A stretch of DNA of 64,000 nucleotides, taken from NCBI GenBank assembly GCA_964017145.1, contig OZ024851.1:1-64000 (forward strand), given 5' to 3'. The position numbers were made by a program, and so were the translations under genes. Position 1 is the first letter of the stretch, and the number at the start of each line of letters is the position of its first letter. The stretch comes from Agrocybe praecox. Taxonomy: Eukaryota > Basidiomycota > Agaricomycetes > Agaricales > Agrocybaceae. The notes under the pieces were generated by a model, which was given only the letters and a program-made list of their open reading frames with translations, was not told the origin of the DNA and did no database searches. Shown one piece after another: positions 44,200 through 54,780 of this stretch.

Positions 44200-46400
44200 G
44201 CAAAAAGAAAGTTATCAGAATTTGATATGTAAATCTTTTTCCGCTGTGCTGAAATTGTGGCGTATACGAGTACTCTCATGGTTTAGTAATTATCAGCTGG
44301 TATGTTTACTCTTACTTGCAACTTACTTGCAAAACCGCTCAAAATGTATCATCCCGGTGTTCGGCACACATTTCGGATCAGGCACAAACCAGTGACTGGA
44401 TTTGATCGCTTTCCACATTCCTTACCTGAACCATTGAACGTTTGAACCTCGACGTCCGATGCTTAGCTTCGATCAACAGTTTTGATAGCGAGGACAACAA
44501 AGGTACATCAACGATGTCATCGACCAGCTTTTCGAGATGAGAAGGGCCACTTGCCACATACTTGTGTTTAACATTTCGACTAGACAGATGTACGTGATTT
44601 CTCTATTTCATTTCTCCGAGCTCGAGCTTTTACTGAATGGATATCATGATCAACATAGGCGACTAATCTCCTTCCGACTTTTGAATGAAAGCGGCGGCAA
44701 TTCACCCTCCCATTCCATCTCTCACCTACGCCTATCCGCTCTCACCCCAACCGTAGTTGTCTTGACTCGAAACAAAGACGCTCTCCGAGTAGTCATAACT
44801 CCAACCATACCTCTCTGAGCTTTCACATCTCTTACCCGTTTGACTTCAACAACGTCCGCTACAGGACATCAATCCAGGAATTCGTTCCCCCGCGCCGCGA
44901 CATGGCTGGTCGAATACCAAGTGCTGACTCCTCTTCAGCGGGTGTCACCGCGGCCGAACAGGAAGAAAGCAAACAAGACTTGTGCGTCATATGCCTACTC
45001 CGCTCACCTCCCTCCCGAGGGGATATTCATATACGCCGTCCAATCAGGATGTACGCTGTTGTGGGTAAGCTACATAGTTGGTTATGTACAGACTACGCCA
45101 AATTCTCAATGACCAAACAGGCCTCCATTCTCCACTTCTCATTCTGCTCCACCATCCATGCTACTGATCGTATCATTCTTACCGACTATGATGAACGGGA
45201 GTGGGCACAGTCCACCTCGGCCTGGATAGGAGGGATCCGCAAGAACAGATCCTTCTGGTAGCTACAGTGCATCAATCTGTGCATGGAATGCTCCCCTTCT
45301 CGCCGATGGCCAATAACCTCGGAGAAAATGCCTTCTATGACCAGATTCGACTTGAAAGGCAGAATGGAGAGGCAGGATAGCCAGCTTATTTTTAAGGGCA
45401 ATTTAAGGGCGTGTGCTCGTCGCCCATGCAGCAACATAGAACACTGACTCTCCTAGGATCCTCGTTTGGTCTACTCGCGACATAACATCGTTCCCAAATT
45501 CGACAGCTGTGCTAACCTCCTGGGTCGGTGCCTGAGGCGGCTATAGGATGAGGCCGGCCTGCAGCACGCTACTGGGAGGAGTGTGACGAAGCTGGACAAA
45601 CGTAAAGGATAATATGCGTGGTTCGTCGGCGTCGAATTAGAAACCACGTCGATTTCCATATTAGCACGCCCACAAGAGTCCACGAGTATAAGCGCAGTAG
45701 AGAGTGGGACTCGAGGTTTTTTTTATAAGACCTCCGGACAGTAAAGCAGAAGTTTTTAGCCCATCTTTGCCCTTTGCTGATCAGAGGCTGTTACTGGTCA
45801 GAAGGCCTCAAGCTTCAGGCCTCAGGACCAGTAGCGAGGCTGCCGAAAGCTCTGCCTTGTTCAAACACGAAGGTCGGACGCCATCGGGTGATATCTCTAC
45901 GAACTATGTGCTCTCTTTTCCTGGGTTTTTTGTTTTTTATTCTCGCTATTCTCCCTTTGTGCTCCTTATTTCTTATTGTCTCTGACTTCTTTTTCGTATC
46001 TTTCTCTTGGTCACAAAATATAACCATTATTCCATACTAATACTACTAGTTCCTCCTATTGTACGTTCAAAGGCGCGTTCGCAACTTGCGCATCCATGAT
46101 GTATCTCCTTCCAGCTGAATCTCTTTTTCTCCTTTTGTCTAATTGGGTCTGCCCCAAATGTTAGTTATGCGCACAGTATCAATGATGTATTTTAAAAAAT
46201 TTATACCTGCTAATGTTTTGACTTCCTGTTCGCTCTTGTTCTGATGATCCTTTTTCTCCTTTTGTCCTGATATTTCTATTTCTTTTGGAGACTTGAATTG
46301 TATAACGTTATAACTACTGTTGGGCCACAAAATAAATGTATTTTTCAGTGACAAGAGCTGATCTCGAGGCTATGGAACATTTGGCCACTACTATAGAGTG
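44200..46400. other. No gene recognised
   Basis: Plus frames at 44,537-45,261 and 45,704-46,040 have no motifs. A stretch at about 44,834-44,930 (FDFNNVRYRTSIQEFVPPRR in one frame) could be a coding remnant. Confidence 0.3.
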
Positions 46401-46474
46401 CAATATGGTTCGGGTCAAGAAAGAGTCGCAGTAGTCGAAAACTTTAGACTCCACAAAATATTTATACTAAGTTG

Positions 46475-47227
46475 TCAAAGCCGCCCTCCGCGGAGACGTC
46501 TGGCAAGGGAAAGGTCTCTTGGCTGTCTAGGAGAACATCAGTACTGTTTGGATGAAGAGCGTTCATATGGGACGTACATCGTAACACGTTTTGCATGGAT
46601 GGCAGCCGCATTAGTATCTTCAAACAAAGATATAAGATATGCCTCTGCAGCTTCTTGCAGGGCCAGGAGAGCCGCGCTCTGGAAGCGAATCCCTGTCTGT
46701 GTTCCGGAGAAGTTAGACCACTCTTGTGCCTTCTAAAGTGAATCAAAGCGCACCTTATGAGTCCGGACCATAATTTCCTTGACTACTCTCTGGAAAGGGA
46801 GCTTCCGGATGAGAAGATTGGTAGTGCTCTGGTATTTCCTTATTTCCCCAAGAGCAACACTCCCAGGGCGGAATCGGTGCCGTTCCTTGACTGCCACACT
46901 AGTGACCTAAAAAAAAGTAGGTGGGAAATTGGTGGGAAACAAAGCTTCCGGGCATAATCCTGGCAGCCGTAATAATGGACATACCTCGATAACCTTTTTT
47001 TTGTGATTCCCCGCAGTCATTAAAGGGAAATTATGTGGGATGCGGGGTGCCTTTCCTATACGGAAGGGTCATCTTGAATAGAATGTTTCCGACGTAACAA
47101 AGTTGCTTACCTCCGGTTGTCATCCGGGCCACATGCTATGACAGTGCCAAGTGCAAAAGAAAAATTTAAAATAACCATCAGTTTGGATTATTGTTTTAAA
47201 GATAATAATTACCTTGGTGCGAGCCAT
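46475..47227 (-). CDS. Divergent histone H3, CENP-A (CenH3)-like, six exons
   Basis: Exons are 47227-47213 (MARTK), 47135-47111, 47055-46985, 46906-46769, 46729-46578 and 46526-46475. They join in frame to about 150 aa. Visible blocks are HVARMTTGG and GKAPR in the tail, [32 protein letters not shown], a long loop 1 ([14 protein letters not shown]), [35 protein letters not shown] and LARRLRGG. Canonical H3 has about 136 aa and a loop 1 roughly six residues shorter. EIRKYQ and the long loop resemble fungal centromeric H3, which replaces H3 in centromeric nucleosomes. Lys9 of H3 is Met here. Intron 4 is uncertain: its donor (GTCCGG) is poor, and a 21 nt alternative (GTGCGC...TTTAG) is very short. 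It could be a functional CenH3, a second copy or a young pseudogene. Confidence 0.8.
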
Positions 47228-47969
47228 GGAGTCTCTTGAGTAGCAATGCTGCGGGACGTGCTAATCAATGCGTTAATTCGACAAAGTCAATGTTATTGAT
47301 TATTTGTTTATGAAGTCAACTAGTCACATGATACATAGCTCATTAAACTTCGATGACGTAGTTTATTTTTATAACTGACCAGCAGACCGCAATCATCTTA
47401 CGCCTCCCTGAGGTACATTCTCTCCGTTCAATCTGCATACGCGTTTCTCCTCGTATTTTCTTCTTTGCGCCTCTTACTTTTGGCTGGAAGCCGTAGAGGG
47501 GATACCTCCCGACTGATACCCTTGTTTGTGGGAGAGGACCTGTGAAGAAAGAGGAGCCACAACCCGGAAAAGCCTTGCGTTGGTTGGGTTAATTATGGCG
47601 CCTCGTGGCGATCTAGTACATACCGCTATGTGAATAGAGCGGCGTGATTGGGTATGTTTTTTTCCCTTTTCTTCTTTTCTTGTCCGTTTTCGCATTCATA
47701 CCGTTTGATTCTCAATCGTTGATTTTTTCTCCTCTCTTAGAAAGAACTACTCCGATTTAGACGTGTATGGGTTTAGAAGCAAAGGTGGACAAGGTTTTCT
47801 GCGAAGGGAGAAATTGGGAAGAGTACAGCCCTGTGCGATTGCGATGCTGAGAGCGCCGACGATCTTATGTTTCTCAAAGTGCGGCTGCTAATTTACTTCT
47901 CGTATAATTAATTTTCTGAACAAAAAATAGGACAATGACATTGGGGTCTTCCTCGTACGTCCCATAACA

Positions 47970-49250
47970 TGATACATTTACATTCGTTTTTTGATATATT
48001 CTGCTCCTTTCTTTCTGTTTGCTTCGGTTATCCAGGGGACACTGTGAAGTTGTCTGTCGGTTCAACAGGTCATGGCAAAACATTTGTTGGTGTCCACGTC
48101 AAGTATGATAGCCAAGTCGCTGCCATCCGTGTCCACAAGGAGAATTTCGGCTGCGTCGAGGGGAGATTCATATGGTGCTGGGATTAGTGTTGATGGCGGA
48201 GGAATGGGGGGTATGGAAAGGAGAGGATCCACGACTGGCTTAGGAGCGAGGAGGTTAATGTCGCCTCTGTCAGCTGTATTGAATTTGGACGACGAGGACC
48301 ATTATCGACCCACCGCCGCGAATATGCCCCACATGAGCCATTCCTCCACTTCGACTGTGGCAGATTGGGTTGGTATCAATACATCAATCTCCGTTATTTT
48401 CGCCGTCGCGGTCATCATCATCTCGACCAACGAGCCCTGCAACGTTCTCGGTATTGCACTCTGAGGGAAGTTCACTTTGAAAGTTTCAAAAAAATTCCCC
48501 ATGCCACCCACAGTTCCTTCAATACAGGCGCAAATTTTATCACCACCGCAGCCTCATGATTCACTACCCAAATCCTCTCCGTATTTTGCTCCTCCACTGA
48601 AAAACAATATACCCAATAATTTGATATTTTCAACGAGTTCGTCGCCTTCGTCTCTGAGAGAGGAAGACGGGGATATGTTCTGGATCGAGAATGTCATCGG
48701 GGCTGGTGGTGAGGGTGACGCCGCACATGGGATTGGAATGTCGTTGTTTAGGGGGTCTGTCGGGAGGACTGGACTCAGACGAAGAAGACGAGGATGACGA
48801 TAGGTGGTCGAAGAGTCGTGCTGGACAACCACGAAGAGGAGAAGCTGTGCATGGAGGAGTACACCAAGAGGACGACGAAGTCTATGCCGAGGAATTATGC
48901 ATTAAGTCGCGTCGGCATGAGGGATAGCTTGGATGAGAGCAGGGTCGAAGGGTTGGGGTATGCGCGTTCCGAAGATTTCCATCATATCCTCAGCACCAGC
49001 AGGCAACACCAGCACTACCACCGGCGTCCAATGTTCCAAACCAACATCTATCGCCCACTCAGTCGCCCACATCTCCTAGTTTCCCTTCTCAGCAACCGCA
49101 CCGACAATCACAACATTCACAGCACTCGCAATACTCACAAAACCAAAATCAGCAGCATCAGCAGCCCCATAATCCACGCGAACGCCGTCCGTCGACGACA
49201 CCATCTGCTACGTCTAATGGGTCCGGATCTGGGTCCGAACAATAGGCGAA
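47970..49250 (+). pseudogene. Decayed low-complexity gene, unknown
   Basis: Coding-like pieces lie in several plus frames: SLPSVSTRRISAASRGDSYG and RLMSPLSAVLNLDDEDHYRP (48,072-48,464), then LREEDGDMFWIENVIGAG (about 48,650-48,705), an acidic SDEEDEDDD part, and a Gln/His/Asn-rich tail ending at a TAG at 49,243. Frame changes separate them. Composition suggests a disordered regulatory protein; no domain is recognised. Confidence 0.35.
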
Positions 49251-49259
49251 TAGGAAGGG

Positions 49260-50780
49260 TGTTCGGATATCTATGACGATTATAGATATTCACGCTATTC
49301 CGTCGCGAGCACAAAACCTAGCAGGAGATGTTGTATATGTAGATAAAAAGTGTAGAGTGCTGATAATGACATCGTTCGAGACGTTGTAGATGATGGCGGC
49401 GATGGGAAACAGTGTTAAGATTAAATAATGCAAAAAATATGACTGGTGGTGACTCGTGAGACGAAATGGGCTGTTATTTCACTGAAGAAGATACAGAGTA
49501 ATAGTCTAAATATTTATATTCTTCTACAATCTGTACTGTAGGATATGTTTAAATAGATAGTATTTACAAGAGAAGAGGGGGGGAAATAAGAAAGAAATCG
49601 AGAGAATTCACCAATATAACATAATAGCAAGAAGGTTAAGATAAAGACAAGATGAAAATTCAATAGAAGGAATTTTGTGAAAGACAGTTCAAGAAGAGAG
49701 ATTTAGCTTAATGCTTAAAAGGAGAATATCCTGAATAAGATGTGATTAAACAGGCACGATGGTGTTGTGAACTCGAAAGATAATGCCAGAAGGTGTCTAG
49801 ATTCGCAATTATTGGAGGATTAAACGTGTTTAAGGCATCGAAATGTTCAGGGACATGTTTTTCAAAGAAAACAAACGAAATTTGAACGAAATTAATTGCA
49901 ATTTTAATTGAATGGGGGTTAGCAATGGCGTACAAATGACCTGTTTACCTACCTTGCGTAGCACTTAGAAGTTAGCACTTTAGCAGTCGCCCACTGGGCC
50001 GCTCGCTTGGGAGTTATCTCGTTTTTTTATTTCTGCGTATGGTTTACCTTTCCTTTCTTCATCAAGGTCAATTATAATTATTTTAGCTGATCAATTACTC
50101 TGATCGTCGGAGCAGTGGTGTATCCGTACGTCGACCATCTCTGTCTATTGTGTTGTTTCTTTCAATTTTTTCCCTGTTGGACGCTATTAGTAATGAGTAT
50201 ATGTGTATATGCCGCTGAGTTGGATCCCTTTTTTGGTCTTGTTTTTGTTTTTGTTCTTTGATCGAACCTATGGTGGAAGGGTGTTAATCAGATTATCAAA
50301 CTCGACTGGGCAATTGGCGAGTCGAGTCTTTACATCTTTACATATGCGTATGCTTTGCTTCTTGACTGCATAGCGTATACCTATGATTCGGGTTTGTCAG
50401 CTTAAATTTTAAACAGGTCTCTTCAACCCTCTCCGTTATTTTCGTTGGGCCTTTCCATGTACAGCTTCGGTTTGCGTCCCTGTGTGCCGAATGGCTTTCT
50501 GTGCGCCTCATACCTGTGCTTATTGTGGGAGTAAGCTCAAGCCGCAGTGACGGCCTCTTATTATCGCCCCATGCCTCCTCATCCCCTCTTACCTACGCCT
50601 GTGGATTTGTACCCTCGCTGTCCTGGATACGCGCAATCCTAGAAAGCACTTCAATGGCTCTAAGTCTTTTGCATACGTAACATTTTGCTCATGTGCTATT
50701 CCAATGCTACTTCTTCAACAGGTGTCCTGATTGCTTGGCGGTAAGAAAGCAATCGAACGAGATCTTGGACCATCCAATGG
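49260..50780. other. AT-rich intergenic region, no gene recognised
   Basis: Only short frames; the region 49,400-49,920 is markedly AT-rich. Confidence 0.35.
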
Positions 50781-50790
50781 TGACCAATTT

Positions 50791-51450
50791 TTATGACTGG
50801 CGCAACTTCGGTTGCGGAGCTGGTATCAAACCTCTAGATACATCCATCCCTTCGCAGGATATGCTATAGCTCCGAAGGGAATGTATATCTTCTTCTAGAT
50901 GTGTCACATATTTGAAGCAAGCGAGCATTGCAAGTAGCTGCGGAGGATCGCTGACGTCCATTGATAGAAATGGGGTGGTGATGGTACTTAGATTCGAAGA
51001 CGAAACAACCTCCTCAAGTATCGGTGTGTGCTGGACAGGGAATCGAACGTTTGGTGACCAGTGAATGCCGAGTCTCGTGGCCGACTCGGAAAACACGCAA
51101 ATTGTAAACTGTATGGAGTCTTCTCGCAGTGCCAGGAGCTCTGGATCGCTACTCCCATCAAAGAATCTCCGCGCAAAGCTGGGGAGGGGATTCATAGTTC
51201 TCGCTAGAATAGGTGACCTTTGATTAATGGTCGATTCAGTGTTGACTGTGCAATCGGTGGAGATGTCAGTGATGCTGTAGGTTAGAAGCAGAATACAAAT
51301 GTGTAAATCTTCGTTTATTCCTATTTTTTCAAGGAAAGGAAGTGAGACCGGCGATAGTTCTTGAGAACCGTGAAGGAAGTCGAGATCCTCCTCAACGATA
51401 GATAATACGAGCGATTCAAGTCTTGGCATGGAGCGTAGTATGGCGGTCAT
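50791..51450 (-). pseudogene. 3' part of an F-box-like gene, 5' end replaced by a repeat
   Basis: A 219-codon minus frame (RSMPRLESLVLSIVEEDLDF, PSFARRFFDGSSDPELLALR, PFLSMDVSDPPQLLAMLACF) has the leucine-rich spacing of agaric F-box-like proteins but lacks the N-terminal F-box. The apparent start codon lies inside the repeat that begins at 51,441, so the original 5' end has been lost. Confidence 0.5.
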
Positions 51451-51730
51451 TTAGGGTAAAAATTCCCGCCCACCATCATTGGGATTTTTGCCTTTTCCGC
51501 GCAACTTTAGGGCATTTTTGAGCCTTATACCATCTAAGTCAAAATATCTTTTGTTATGTGCGCGGGGAAAAAGTTGTGCGCTTTTATGGCGGTCATTTAG
51601 GGTAAAAATTCCCCGCGCGCTTACCTTTTCCGCCCAATTTTAGGCCATTTTGAAGCATTATATCATCTAAGTCAAATTATTTTCTCCTATGTGCGCGGGA
51701 AAAAGTTGCGCGGGTTTTTTGGTTGGCGCG
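51441..51730 (+). repeat. GCGCG-bordered repeat, two tandem units of ~146 bp
   Basis: TGGCGGTCATTTAGGGTAAA occurs at 51,441 and 51,587, and each unit runs through CATCTAAGTCAAA to a TGTGCGCGGG...AAAAAGTTG block. A third copy lies inverted at 26,830-27,001. The second unit is interrupted or bordered by the MITE at 51,740. Confidence 0.85.
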
Positions 51731-51739
51731 CAATTATTA

Positions 51740-52193
51740 GGGGGATTCACAGTAGCCAACTTTTGGCCAACTTTGCTTCAACTTTTGGCTCAACTTTTTT
51801 GCCAACTTGGGATAAGTTGACATCAAAGTCGGACGAGATGGTGTGAATGGCCGCTAGCCGCCACTTGATCAATAACTTATTGGCAATGGACAGAAACTAA
51901 TTCTTTCATGTTTGATCTCTGACTATTAATTGTGAATATTTTTGACAGTCATATTAGCAAGACTACAATACACAAAGTTCGAAAATATCAGGGGGAAAGT
52001 GTTATAATTGAATGAGTTAAAGGTAAAACAGTCATCTTGGCTGTAAAAGTTGGCCATCAAAAGGTGGACCGAAAGTCGTGCTCGCGAGCTCGATTTTTCG
52101 GAAGTTGACCAACTTTTGGTTCCCAACTTTTTGTGATCAGGACAAAAGTCGGAATCAAAAGTTGGGCCAAAAGTTGGCTACTGTGAATCCCCC
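51740..52193. mobile_element. 454 bp MITE with 29 bp perfect inverted termini and TA target duplication
   Basis: Both ends carry GGGGGATTCACAGTAGCC followed by AACTTTTGGCC, in inverted orientation, flanked by TA (51,738-51,739 and 52,194-52,195). Internal sequence has further CAACTTTTGG motifs. A TA duplication points to the Tc1/mariner-type group, but there is no transposase. A truncated relative is at 23,195-23,244. Confidence 0.9.
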
Positions 52194-52655
52194 TATTATT
52201 TTTCCGCGCACCTTTATTTTTGGAACAAGTGAGCCGCGCGCACATTTTAAACTCAGCCCGTGCGCAATTTTCTTTCACCGACTTATATATGAGACAATCA
52301 TGATAATGTATAAATATTGGTACTACATAGTAATTACATCGTAGAAGTATATACTCTTTTATTTTCCGCCAACGGACGTCGGACAGCCATATTTCGGTGG
52401 CTTTTTCTAAGTCCAACTCGTTTAGAACAAAATCTATATATAACGTCTTGGCATTGATGGCATTTCCGTTTTAAGCGTCTGACAAATCAGTTCCTTATTG
52501 GGACATCACGTGTGTTGCGCGAAAAGTCAAAACACCTCTGAAAACTGTATCGCAGCGACCAAAATTGGCAAAATGCTTTAACTCCCCTTTTCCCCAAAAT
52601 ATTTTCCTTCAATCCCAAAACAAATACCCCAAATCTCTCCTGGACACGCTGCATC

Positions 52656-53484
52656 ATGATGTCTGGCAAACTCATTGACTCTTTCTACTCGCCCCCTCAA
52701 AAACCCCATGTCGGCAAGTTCTGTCCAGTTGACCTGGAGGAACCTCGCAAGCCAAAGGACGCATGGCAAGATGCCGTCTCCAGTCAAAGCACCCAGATGA
52801 TATTCAAGGAATCCCCTGTTGGAGTCCCCCATTCAGAGAAGATGCTTGCCGATTTCGCCGCCAAGTTCGTTCGTTCGAATTTGTACTCTGCATCGTTGTC
52901 AGCCGCTAGCCAAGCGGCTTCCTCAGCGCCCGCCTCCTCCTCTTCTCTCCGTCGCGAGCGAAACCTAGTGCCTAATTCTGCAGAAAACATGCTTTTAGTG
53001 CCTAATATGAAGCTCAAGGTATCTAGCGGATTTTCGTCTCCTCACACTAATGGCTACGGGTTGAGGAGGAGCGTCAAGAGCCCATTTTCAGTTACCGGCA
53101 TCAGTATGTCTAGTAGCCGAGACTCGGACGAGAGCGTTGAGGAGAATAACGAGGAGGATGATCATAATAACAACATCAAGGAATGCGTCAGCTTGCTATC
53201 AAAACGCGTTGCCGCACGCAAATTGTTGCCTGAGAGTGGGTCCATCCGTCATCTTTACGACTTTCTCTTACTTACTCAGTCTCCCAGCATGTTTGTGGTC
53301 TTACGACAACATGATCACATATGATGCAATGCCATTCAAGCCTGAGATGCGGAAAGTGAAGAAACCGCAGCTTCAGATCGTTGATGGTCAGGAGAGGATC
53401 GTCGATGTTGAGATTGAGGAGCTCCATGAGCGCAAATGCCTCTTTACCTTTGCTCCGAATCTGTTAAAGACAAGTTTGGTCTGA
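52656..53484 (+). CDS. Uncharacterised two-exon protein, 258 aa
   Basis: Exons 52,656-53,235 and 53,288-53,484 join across a 52 nt intron (GTGGGT donor, CTCCCAG acceptor). This restores one frame from MMSGKLIDSFYSPPQKPHVG to CLFTFAPNLLKTSLV. The N-terminal half holds FCPVDLEEPRKPKDAW. A Ser/Ala-rich low-complexity stretch follows, then an acidic tract near ESVEENNEEDDHNNN. The C-terminal half (WSYDNMITYDAMPFKPEMRK) looks folded. I recognise no domain and no targeting signal. Reading frame, intron and codon pattern all look intact. It lies just downstream of the MITE. Confidence 0.7.
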
Positions 53485-53489
53485 GCCAT

Positions 53490-54780
53490 CCATCGTCTTA
53501 TAAATCTCACTCCTCTTCCTGCCTCTCTGGTCATTCATTCATTTGGTGTATTATAACTTTTGGGCATTGTCTCTTCTCTCTAATTGGCATCCACATCTGG
53601 GTCATCATCCTCTGTGTTATTACTGCTTGCTTTTGTCTTGCTCTCGTGTTTTGATTTCTAGTTTGCTCTGTGCCTGTATTTCTTCGATATGTATTTACCA
53701 CTGCCAATCAACGATCCGCTTCTATCATATCATACCATACTGAACCATATTTTTCCTTTCCTATGTGACATTTACCGTTACCTTTAATGTGCTATACTTT
53801 TTATTTATTTACTTCATGGTATAAATCTTTGTCTACATGCGCCGAGTGCGTACATACAATGCCAAATTCAACGATCATACAGTCACGGTTGCTTCTGTTG
53901 CGCGTTCTTTACAGGCCTTGCGACAATACAAACCATTCACATTCAAGCTGGCCGCTTGGTTAATATGGGACGCTTAATTAATGACTCACTCGCCCTTGCT
54001 GTTACCTGTGTGTTCAAGTACAGGACAACAAGCCATCGTATTTGAGATGACCGGTTGGTTGCGGATGCATAGATTATTGGCGTCAATTTGCTGTCTTCAG
54101 GTAAGTAGTATATAGCTATCATACTGGTCCACAACATCCTTGCTTGGGCTCGCGTTTGATTTGTGTCTGATGCAACGGGTATATCTTCTAAATGATCCAT
54201 GTTGTATATTGACGTCCTTGCTTGTGCGTCGGCTGGTACCGAGTGCGAGTTGGGCTGTTGCTCTCGCCGCTATTGGTCTGATAGACGTCCGTCTCAACAA
54301 CACTTATGCACACTGAATCTTTTGATGTTTACAACTTGTATTATATCTGTAAAGAAGAAACATACAAATATATGTATTGAAATTCTGAGTGGAATGAGCC
54401 ACAGTGAATTATGACTTAAGCCAGAATAAGCCTGGTCGAGCGTATCCTATGGCATAGCTCGTGGCTTATGCGAGTTCAACGTTCAACCTGGTTACGGTAG
54501 GCATAGGGCCAGGTAGGTAAATCCCCGATACAAGTTTGAGGAATTCTGAACCCAATTCGCTTGCAGCTGCATTGAGTTTCACTCTTTCAACAAATGTGAA
54601 ATATTTCGATATTGACCTATCTTGTCGCTTGACCACGGCGTCCGTGCGCGAGTATCCAGCTGCCAATGGCACAGCCACTTCTTGGGGTTAGGGTGTCCCG
54701 TAAGGTGGCTGGACACAGCCACATTTTAATGAATTTAATAGATAAGTACTTAACATATAAATGGTTTACATAATTAACTC
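53490..54780. other. Intergenic region, no gene recognised
   Basis: Plus-strand T-rich 3' flank of the 258-aa gene, then short frames only. Confidence 0.35.

Noticed and set aside
47400..47700. Divergently transcribed histone H4 partner of the H3-like gene
   Set aside because: I searched both strands by eye for H4, H2A and H2B blocks and found none.
51020..51070. tRNA-like GAATCGAAC motif
   Set aside because: It lies in the F-box-like reading frame with no A box or cloverleaf partner.
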